Shown piece by piece: positions 50,964 to 57,641 of a stretch of DNA of 57,641 nucleotides (position 1 is its first letter; each line of letters opens with the position of its first letter). Below the pieces are notes generated by a model that ran no database searches, was not told the origin of the DNA, and saw only the letters and a program-made list of their open reading frames with translations. Source of the DNA: Bacteroidota bacterium (GTDB taxonomy: Bacteria; Bacteroidota; Bacteroidia; Flavobacteriales_C; GCA-002722245); contig JAPLEZ010000106.1 in NCBI GenBank assembly GCA_026390935.1, positions 1-57,641 on the forward strand, written 5' to 3'. The position numbers and the translations under genes were made by a program.

Positions 50964-52166
50964 ATGATTTTTAGAGGCTTAATGATATTGGTAACGATGC
51001 TGAACGTGTTTCGCGTAAATGCGCAAACAGCATCGAGTCCTATTGTTTATAGCGGAAAATTAAATGTCACCATCGACGGAAAAAAATTCACTTCAGGAAC
51101 CAGCGGTGCGGCCATTACTTTAACAAATTGTTCTAATGTGGTGATTTCTAATTGTGAGTTTTTCTTAACAGGAAGTATTATTGGAGTGAAATTAAGTAAT
51201 TGCAGCAATGTGGAAATTACTGCTTGTTATTTTGAAAATTTTCAATCGGGGGTTTATGCTTTAAACTGTACTGGCGGATTGAATATTCATTGCAATTCTT
51301 TTAAAAATGTGGCGGGAGCTAAGCCTCGCGGACAAGTTGTACAGTTCAATACTTGCTCGGGTGCAGGCAACCGAGTGAACTACAATACGCTGGATCATAC
51401 TTTTGGAAGCGGAACTCCTGAAGATTTAATTAACATGTATGCCTCTTACGGAACTACTTCGGATCCTATCCAAATAATAGGAAACCAGTTGCGCGGTGGG
51501 GGTCCGAGTACTTCCGGCGGTGGCATCATGTTGGGTGATAACGGCAGTCATGATATTCGCTGTGAGGATAATATTTTGGTAGATGTTGGTCAGTACGGAA
51601 TATCTGCTCCGTCGGGATCCAATATTACCATAATTAATAACAAGGTATATGGCGCTAAGCAAACCTGGACCAATGTTGGAATTTATGTTGGATTGCAAAG
51701 TGAAATCACGGCAGGCTTTGCTTGCACGGGAAGCAGCATCCAGGTAAAAAACAATCAAGTGAATTTCACCAATAAAAATGGCGTTTCTAATGGTTGGTAC
51801 AATTGCAGCTGTTGCGCGGTAAGCAATCAAAGTGGCAATAATTTTAAATCGAGTATCACGTCGTCCATCTTACCAACAAATATAATTCTCAATACATCCT
51901 ATTGTGGAAGTATTGCTACTTCTTTGGTTGAAAGCAAATCCATTGATGGTTTCACTGTGTACCCCAACCCGGTGAGCCATCAGTTGATTGTGAGTAATGC
52001 AGGAAAAATTGAAAGCGTTTTGCTTTTTAATTCCATCGGACAAACGATGGCTTTTTCAGAATTTAGTGTAGAAAACACGCAGATGCAAATTGACATGAGT
52101 CAATATCCATCAGGTATTTATTTTATTCAAATTAACAATCAGATGAAGAAATTTGTAAAGCAATAA
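50964..52166 (+). CDS. Secreted right-handed beta-helix protein with T9SS type A sorting domain
   Basis: From ATG 50964 the 400-residue product has a signal peptide (about 1-21, MIFRGLMILVTMLNVFRVNAQ). A parallel beta-helix follows (about 40-300), visible as evenly spaced N-C-x-N-V rungs (ITLTNCSNVVISNCEFF, VKLSNCSNVEITACYFE, GNQLRGGG, DNILVDVGQYGISA). The C-terminus (~326-400; VYPNPVSHQLIVSN...PSGIYFIQI) is a type A sorting domain. Such helices are common in pectate lyases and polysaccharide-binding proteins; no catalytic site can be assigned. Longer starts back to 50913 are possible but bury the signal. Confidence 0.8.
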   Translation: MIFRGLMILVTMLNVFRVNAQTASSPIVYSGKLNVTIDGKKFTSGTSGAAITLTNCSNVVISNCEFFLTGSIIGVKLSNCSNVEITACYFENFQSGVYALNCTGGLNIHCNSFKNVAGAKPRGQVVQFNTCSGAGNRVNYNTLDHTFGSGTPEDLINMYASYGTTSDPIQIIGNQLRGGGPSTSGGGIMLGDNGSHDIRCEDNILVDVGQYGISAPSGSNITIINNKVYGAKQTWTNVGIYVGLQSEITAGFACTGSSIQVKNNQVNFTNKNGVSNGWYNCSCCAVSNQSGNNFKSSITSSILPTNIILNTSYCGSIATSLVESKSIDGFTVYPNPVSHQLIVSNAGKIESVLLFNSIGQTMAFSEFSVENTQMQIDMSQYPSGIYFIQINNQMKKFVKQ

Positions 52167-52496
52167 AAGCAACGATAGATCCATTGGGATCTCCCCGGAA
52201 GATGACTATTCTAATTACCCAGTATATAGTTCATATCGTAAAGTGTCCTAATCACTCTTCCAGTCCCAACAGGGTCTATCGCTTTTAGTAAAAAATTTAG
52301 TAATAAGGAGTTCTTTTTTTGGTGGCTACGGATACCAATTGAATAAGGTTGGGTAAAGAGAAATAAAGATGTTTTTTTTGTTTTTATATTGATCTATGTT
52401 GTAATTTACGACAATGAATCTCTGAGAACGCTAGGGTAATGTTTTCAGAGGTAGATAAATTTAATTGCAATTTCTTCTTTAATATTCATTGGATAC
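52167..52496. other. 330-bp intergenic region with an imperfect inverted repeat
   Basis: ACGATAGATCCATTGGGAT (52172-52190) faces AGTCCCAACAGGGTCTATCG (52262-52281); about three quarters of the bases pair. It lies after the beta-helix gene and could form a long stem. I see no gene here and no clear promoter for the sigma factor. Confidence 0.5.
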
Positions 52497-53060
52497 GTGA
52501 TTACAAACGATTTGATAGATAAGTGCGTGCGCGACGATGTTCGGGCTCAGCTTGAAATGCACGAAGTGTGTTTCAGGATGCTGATGCCTGTGTGTTATAA
52601 GTTTGTTCGCAATGAAGAGATGGCGCGCGAGTTGTACAATCAGGGCTTTTTAAAAATTTTAGATGCACTGAAATATTTCGATAAGAGCAAGGATTTTACG
52701 CAATGGGCTAAAAAAATTATGATGAACAAGCTCATCGATGATTATAGAAGTAAGAAGTCGTTACAGAAATTGATTGATGAAAATTTGGAGCCTGATTTTG
52801 CTTCCAATACCATTCGTTTAAAAGATGAAAATACATATATTGCCAAGGAAGAGGAGGAGAGAGTAGATTATTTGCTGGCAAAACTGCCCGAAACCACCCG
52901 TCGTGTTTTCAGGCTCTTTGCCTTAGAGGGATATTCTCATCAGGAGATCAGCGATTTGATGAAAATGTCCACTGGTACATCAAAGTGGCACGTGTCGAAT
53001 GCGAGAGAAATGTTAAAGCGTTTTGTTACAAAAAACATAAATGTGGTGAGCAATGAGTAG
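52497..53060 (+). CDS. ECF-type RNA polymerase sigma factor
   Basis: The 187-residue protein starts at GTG 52497. Region 2 is at ~20-90 (VCYKFVRNEEMARELYNQGFLKILDALKYFDKSKDFTQWAKKIMMNKLIDDYR) and region 4 at ~120-180 (LLAKLPETTRRVFRLFALEGYSHQEISDLMKMSTGTSKWHVSNAREMLKR). It overlaps the next gene by 8 bp, so the two are translationally coupled. That next gene has a single membrane helix and is the probable anti-sigma factor. The large T9SS protein that follows may be its target. Confidence 0.88.
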   Translation: MITNDLIDKCVRDDVRAQLEMHEVCFRMLMPVCYKFVRNEEMARELYNQGFLKILDALKYFDKSKDFTQWAKKIMMNKLIDDYRSKKSLQKLIDENLEPDFASNTIRLKDENTYIAKEEEERVDYLLAKLPETTRRVFRLFALEGYSHQEISDLMKMSTGTSKWHVSNAREMLKRFVTKNINVVSNE

Positions 53061-54408
53061 AGAGGATAACAACATACCATCTTTTGATTACAAGCCTGAG
53101 TACCGAAAGGAAATGGAAGACATTTTGGTGAAAAGAAAATCCAAGAAGCGTTTTCTGTTCTTTTTTACGTGGACGGTAGGAGCTTTGCTTCTTGCTGCAG
53201 GCTTGTTTTATTTGATGCAAGACGGTAGCGATACCAATAAGCAAGTGCCTGAAGCGGTAAATGCTGGGGTGCCGGAAAAGCAGCAGGATGTGGTTAAAGA
53301 AAATACATCTGTTGTTTCAATTGAGCAACATCAAGAGGCCACTTCTCCTCAGGTTGTAGTTGCAGAAAAACCTGCACAGCAAGAGTTAAAAGCAAAAAAC
53401 AGTGCTGAAAATAGAGTTCAGTTAGAAGTAAAAAATAAAAAATCAACGGCTCGCGAAAATGTTGTTAACACTATACGTCCAGAAGACTTCTCTCAACAAA
53501 AGGTGGAAGAGAAAGAAGTTGTTCAGGAAGAAAAGCAAAGCAATGAGGTGGCTGCGGATGAAGCAGTGAAAAGTGATTCCGCGGTGCAAGCAGAAGCAGC
53601 AGCTGTTTCAGAACCTATTAATACAGAAACAGTTGTTGCATTTGATGAGGTGTTTGCGTTATTGCAAAATGCAGATAGTGCAAGTACTGATACCGTGGCA
53701 AAAGCACAAATGGATTCAATAGCTAAGGCTACAGGACATGAGTGGGTGTTGCACTTTGGAGCTGGTGCAAACACAAGTATTGGAGAGGGAGAGTACAGCA
53801 ATGGCATTGCTCCATCTTTTAAATTGGGAGTGAATTATCTTAAAGATTTCAGTAAAGGAAATTCTTTTGGAATAGGTTTGCAGGCTAAGTTGTATAACGG
53901 GCTATACAGCTGGGGAGGTTACGACACCGTGAAATTGAGCATTGCCAATCCGAACAGTTCGGGTTATGAAAAAATGGAAGCTCGTGTGGTGTCACACAAT
54001 CAAAATAAATACGCAATGGCTTTATCGGTGCCGCTGTATTATCGTCATTCTGCGGCCAAATACAGTGTAGGTGTAGGTGCTAGTATTGATTACTTAATGC
54101 TTAATCAGTATCAGCAAAGCACCGATTCTTCCAAGTACGGTATCAATACTTTTGTTTTGTACACCGAAGTTTTAGTAGATAAAACAAGTGGTGCAAAAAC
54201 AAACAAACAAGATTTTGCAGGTATCAACCGATTGAATTTCGGACCCTTCGTAGAGTTCGATTATCAATTGTTCCCCAACATTTCAATGGGCTTAATGGGA
54301 CAAATGTTGGTTCAGGACATCACGAACAATAATATAGTAAACATTAATAAAAACAATCCGTTATATTCTTTGAATGTAAGTTTGAAATATCATTTCTGTA
54401 AATTGTAA
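53053..54408 (+). CDS. Inner-membrane-anchored protein with C-terminal outer-membrane-like beta-barrel
   Basis: The 451-residue protein has a short cytoplasmic segment (1-33), one membrane helix (~34-55, FLFFFTWTVGALLLAAGLFYLM) and a long low-complexity Glu/Gln/Lys/Val/Ala linker (~60-215). The C-terminal ~220 residues (230-451) are beta-barrel-like (WVLHFGAGANTSIGEGE, FGIGLQAKLYNGLYSW, MALSVPLYYRH, FGPFVEFDYQLFPNISMGLMGQML, LNVSLKYHFCKL ending in aromatic strands). The chain could bridge inner and outer membranes. Its position after the sigma factor, with overlap, suggests an anti-sigma role for the N-terminus, but no conserved anti-sigma motif is clear. Confidence 0.65.
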   Translation: MSREDNNIPSFDYKPEYRKEMEDILVKRKSKKRFLFFFTWTVGALLLAAGLFYLMQDGSDTNKQVPEAVNAGVPEKQQDVVKENTSVVSIEQHQEATSPQVVVAEKPAQQELKAKNSAENRVQLEVKNKKSTARENVVNTIRPEDFSQQKVEEKEVVQEEKQSNEVAADEAVKSDSAVQAEAAAVSEPINTETVVAFDEVFALLQNADSASTDTVAKAQMDSIAKATGHEWVLHFGAGANTSIGEGEYSNGIAPSFKLGVNYLKDFSKGNSFGIGLQAKLYNGLYSWGGYDTVKLSIANPNSSGYEKMEARVVSHNQNKYAMALSVPLYYRHSAAKYSVGVGASIDYLMLNQYQQSTDSSKYGINTFVLYTEVLVDKTSGAKTNKQDFAGINRLNFGPFVEFDYQLFPNISMGLMGQMLVQDITNNNIVNINKNNPLYSLNVSLKYHFCKL

Positions 54409-57400
54409 ATGATGTTTTTGTGTGAGCGCGTATTGGAAAAAGCATATCGTTTTCCAGCAAGATTTCTTGCGTGGTGCTTTATTTTTTTGTGTTCATTGAG
54501 CAGCTATGCTCAACAAGCTAAGCAGGGAGCGGGAGTTATTTCAACAAGCAAAATTGTCAATGAATATGCATACCTCACAGCTGATGCCAAAAAAGGAACT
54601 AGCACTTTGGTTTTAAATGAAGCGCAGTTAAATTCAAATAGTCGCTTTTCCACTAAATTATCCACAGGGGATTTACTATTTATCATACAGGCGCAAGGGG
54701 CAAAAGTGTCCACTGCCAACGATCCCACGTTTGGCGCTGTGCTATCATACAACGGTGCTGGTTCAAATGAGTTTGCGCAAGTGCGGTCTGTTGCTGGAAA
54801 TACAGTCACCATTGATTGTGCTTTGAAAAACGATTACAGTGCCGCTGGCAAAACAATGGTGGTTCGGGTTCCTCGTTACAAATCGCTTTCAATTACCAAT
54901 TCTGGGGTGCTAAGTGCCGATGCCTGGAATGGCAACATGGGAGGAGCGGTGGTGTTGGAAGTTGCAGGAGATATAAAACTCGACGGTAAAATTGATGTTA
55001 GCGCAAAGGGTTTCAGAGGTGGGGCTTACGATAATGGAACTTATAATGTGACAGATGCAATCAATCACAATCTCTTCGTTTGTCCTGATTCCAACGCCAG
55101 TGCCGAGAAAGGAGAAAGTATTGCAGGCTACCAAAGTGATTATGATGTTTTTGGTGGGAGGTATGGAAGGGGAGCTGCAGCCAATGGCGGTGGCGGAGGA
55201 AATACGCATAATGCCGGTGGTGGTGGTGGAGCCAATGGTGGTGATATTTCATCGTGGACTGGTTTGGGAAATCCAAATCACAAGCATCCTAATTGGGTTA
55301 AGGCTTGGAATTTAGAGGGAAGTGCTTTTGCTTTCGCAACTTCGTCGGGTGGAGGAAGAGGTGGTTATTCGTATTCAAAAGTGTTGCAGGATCCCTTGCT
55401 TATTGGTGCTGATTCTTCAATTTGGCAAGGTGATTCCAGAAGGAATATAGGTGGGTATGGTGCCCGACCATTAACTTATGATCCTTCGGGATCATTGGTG
55501 TTTTTTGGCGGCGGCGGCGGTGCTGGCGATTGCAACAATCACGCGGTAGATACTACAGGAGGCAATGGCGGAGGAATGGTGATTATTGTAGCAAAAGGGA
55601 ATGTGTGTGGCAATGGAATTATTCTTGCCGACGGAGAAAAAGGCGGTGATACTAGTCCGAGTAAATCATTGAATGATGGCACAGGTGGCGGTGGTGCAGG
55701 AGGATCTGTAGTGTTAATTTCATCGGGCACAATTTCTGGTTTTAGCATACAGGCCAATGGAGGTGATGGAGGGAGCCAGTACATTGGTGATTTATTGACC
55801 AAACAAAAATATGAGGCGGAAGGAATGGGTGGAGGAGGTGGAGGAGGCTATGTTGCTACTAGCAATAGTTTGCCATCGATTTCTGTGAAGGGCGGAAACA
55901 ATGGTACTACCACGTCAAAGTCGATGCTAAACTTTATTCACAACGGCGCGACTGATGGTGGTGCCGGTTCAACAATGCTTATTGGTGCTGGAGTGTATAA
56001 TCCAGTAAAAGTATTGGTTAAGCACGACACTCTTTGTGTGGGGCAATCGGCAACTTTGACTACAAATCCTATAGGCGGACTGGCTTCTTTGGTGGAGTGG
56101 TATGCTGCACCTTCTGGCGGATTTCCTTTGCATACAGGAGGAACATATTCCTTTATAGCCAACAGCGATGTTTGTTATTATGTGCAATATTGTCCGAACA
56201 TGTATAGAGATACCGTTTGCGCAAAAGTTGTTGCGCCACCAGTTATTGATTTAGGAAAAGATGTTTATTTATGTGCAGGTTTGTCGTTAGAATTGGATGC
56301 TGGAGGTGCAGCAAGTTATACTTGGAACACCGGTGAGCGCAGTCAGAAAATTACAGTAAAAAATGCCGGAAAATATTGGGTGACAGCTAATGTATCTCAA
56401 TGTGGAGTTTCGGATTCTATACAAGTGTACTTATCTCCCAATCCTTTTGATTTAGGGAGCGACGTCAGTGTTTGTGAGGGCAATTTAGCTTTATTAGATG
56501 CGGGCTATTGGAGTTCGTATTTGTGGAGTACTGGTGCGAAAACAAAGACGATTGCAGTGATAAAACCTGGTGTGTACAAAGTTTCGGTGTCATCTGTTTT
56601 TTGTTCAGGACTTGATTCTATAAAGGTAACAATGCTGCCGCTGCCTTCTTTCACCGTAAGTAGCGACACCCTTTGTGAAGGTGGTGAAACGGAGTTGGAG
56701 GTGAAAATTAATGATCCCTTGTTAAATCCTTCCAATTGGATTGTGCAGTGGCAGGGTGGAGGATCAGCGTTAAAAAAAACATTGAGTGCTGAAGGAAAAT
56801 ATTTAGTTAAGGTGACTAACAAAACTACTTTATGCGCTGATACGGCATCGGGTTATGTATTAATTGATCCACCATTTGAAATTGATTTAGGACCCGATCG
56901 CAACATTTGCGATGGAGATTCAGTGTTATTAAAAGTTCCGGCAATATATTCTCAATACCTGTGGAATGGAATAAGTAAAGGTGCTTCACTGCTTGTAAAA
57001 AAAACAGGTGCCTACAATTTAGAGGTAACAAATTCGGTGGGCTGCAGTGCTCAGGACAATGTTCAGGTGAATGTTTTGTCGTTCACCGGATTTACTTTAG
57101 GCGATGATATTGTTGCTTGTATTGGACAAACCGTAAGCATTGGAACAGCAATTGAGACGGCGCAATATTTATGGTCTACTGGTGCAGTGCTGCCACAAAT
57201 AGTAGTGGATCAAGATGGAGATTATATTCTAACTTTAACTAATGAAATTGCTTGCGCTGCAACTGATACGGTCAATGTGCAGTTTTTGCCTTATCCAAAA
57301 GTATATCCCGCAAACGATACCGTCTTGTGTTTTTTAGATGCAAAAGGAGAAGTTGAAATTAGTGCTGAGTTTAAACCAAATCATCATTATTTGTGGAGTA

Positions 57401-57641
57401 CAGGAGACACCACTGCAGCTATCATTATAAAAAATGAAGGAGTTTATTTGTTGAAAATTCAATTGCCTGCTGTGAGTTGTGTTTACAATAAGGCCGTGAA
57501 GGTGGATGATTACTGCGACGCAAACATCTTTTTTCCAAATGCTTTTACACCTAATAGCGATGGAATAAACGATGTTTTTTATACACCAAATTTCGCGCTA
57601 AAATCATACCGATTATTGATTTTTGATCGCTGGGGAAAACA
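54409..57641 (+). CDS. Glycine-rich T9SS type B adhesin-like protein (cut by the window end)
   Basis: ATG 54409 directly follows the previous stop, and the frame stays open to the end (1077 codons). After a signal peptide (ending SLSSYAQQ, ~38) comes a beta domain. A glycine-rich region follows (~255-505, GGGGGNTHNAGGGGGANGG, GGGGGAGD, GGGGAGGSVVLIS). At least six Ig/PKD-like modules are marked by DTLCVGQSATL, VYLCAGLSLELDAG, SVCEGNLALLDAG, DTLCEGGETELEV, NICDGDSVLLK and VACIGQTVSI. The window ends inside a type B sorting domain (PNAFTPNSDGINDVFY...LLIFDRWGK). It is probably a surface adhesin exported by the type IX system. Confidence 0.85.
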   Translation, partial: MMFLCERVLEKAYRFPARFLAWCFIFLCSLSSYAQQAKQGAGVISTSKIVNEYAYLTADAKKGTSTLVLNEAQLNSNSRFSTKLSTGDLLFIIQAQGAKVSTANDPTFGAVLSYNGAGSNEFAQVRSVAGNTVTIDCALKNDYSAAGKTMVVRVPRYKSLSITNSGVLSADAWNGNMGGAVVLEVAGDIKLDGKIDVSAKGFRGGAYDNGTYNVTDAINHNLFVCPDSNASAEKGESIAGYQSDYDVFGGRYGRGAAANGGGGGNTHNAGGGGGANGGDISSWTGLGNPNHKHPNWVKAWNLEGSAFAFATSSGGGRGGYSYSKVLQDPLLIGADSSIWQGDSRRNIGGYGARPLTYDPSGSLVFFGGGGGAGDCNNHAVDTTGGNGGGMVIIVAKGNVCGNGIILADGEKGGDTSPSKSLNDGTGGGGAGGSVVLISSGTISGFSIQANGGDGGSQYIGDLLTKQKYEAEGMGGGGGGGYVATSNSLPSISVKGGNNGTTTSKSMLNFIHNGATDGGAGSTMLIGAGVYNPVKVLVKHDTLCVGQSATLTTNPIGGLASLVEWYAAPSGGFPLHTGGTYSFIANSDVCYYVQYCPNMYRDTVCAKVVAPPVIDLGKDVYLCAGLSLELDAGGAASYTWNTGERSQKITVKNAGKYWVTANVSQCGVSDSIQVYLSPNPFDLGSDVSVCEGNLALLDAGYWSSYLWSTGAKTKTIAVIKPGVYKVSVSSVFCSGLDSIKVTMLPLPSFTVSSDTLCEGGETELEVKINDPLLNPSNWIVQWQGGGSALKKTLSAEGKYLVKVTNKTTLCADTASGYVLIDPPFEIDLGPDRNICDGDSVLLKVPAIYSQYLWNGISKGASLLVKKTGAYNLEVTNSVGCSAQDNVQVNVLSFTGFTLGDDIVACIGQTVSIGTAIETAQYLWSTGAVLPQIVVDQDGDYILTLTNEIACAATDTVNVQFLPYPKVYPANDTVLCFLDAKGEVEISAEFKPNHHYLWSTGDTTAAIIIKNEGVYLLKIQLPAVSCVYNKAVKVDDYCDANIFFPNAFTPNSDGINDVFYTPNFALKSYRLLIFDRWGK

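Overview
The window looks like an AT-rich chromosome segment of a member of the Bacteroidota. The evidence is in the sequence. There are type IX secretion (T9SS) cargo proteins with both type A and type B C-terminal sorting domains, a T9SS plug-family protein and a PorE-like TPR/beta-propeller/OmpA protein. There is a ribosomal protein THX, ATG starts rarely have a Shine-Dalgarno sequence, and several promoters fit the Bacteroidota TTTG-N19-21-TAnnTTTG pattern. I cannot name a genus. No rRNA, tRNA or CRISPR array is visible.

Layout. 0.2-7.9 kb: an OmpH/Skp-like lipoprotein, then a tight aroC - AsmA-like - OmpA/propeller run and a MORN/TPR protein. 7.9-11 kb: a scrambled patch with two DUF559 endonuclease genes, each enclosed by near-identical hairpin-forming inverted repeats, plus broken and duplicated gene pieces and a lipase-like hydrolase. 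11-15 kb: a secreted GH9 glycosidase and a dihaem cytochrome c. 15-18 kb: an ECF sigma factor and an anti-sigma-like protein that carries a cytochrome c haem site. 18-22 kb: a four-gene operon (secreted coiled-coil protein, panB, RluA pseudouridine synthase, MtfA-like peptidase). 22-24 kb: dnaK. 24-30 kb: small genes separated by palindromic repeats, including THX and an H1-like protein built on one duplicated transcription unit, trmH, a tiny lipoprotein and a TlpA-like thioredoxin.

30-35 kb: a candidate structured small RNA, then a DtxR/MntR-type regulator with its putative operator and promoter and a complete Mn/Fe/Zn-type ABC transporter. The first permease is fused to a second DtxR-like regulatory domain. 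35-36 kb: a third DUF559 gene inside related repeats. 36-40.5 kb: a hemB - T9SS plug - apaG - pruA operon. 40.8-45.5 kb: a 1554-residue T9SS type B protein with a lysozyme-like region and ten Ig/PKD-like modules. 45.5-51 kb: a tiny lipoprotein, TraB/GumN, prmC, a Fic protein with a four-box operator over its promoter, a cluster of palindromes, and argS. 51-57.6 kb: a beta-helix T9SS cargo, then an ECF sigma factor, a protein joining an inner-membrane anchor to a C-terminal beta-barrel, and a glycine-rich T9SS type B adhesin cut by the window end.

The most unusual features are the DUF559 genes with their inverted-repeat ends (three copies), the cytochrome c/anti-sigma fusion beside its sigma factor, the candidate 6S-like RNA, the permease-DtxR fusion, and the helically phased operator of the Fic gene. 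Non-coding space is full of several families of dispersed palindromes, one of which sits next to transcription terminators.
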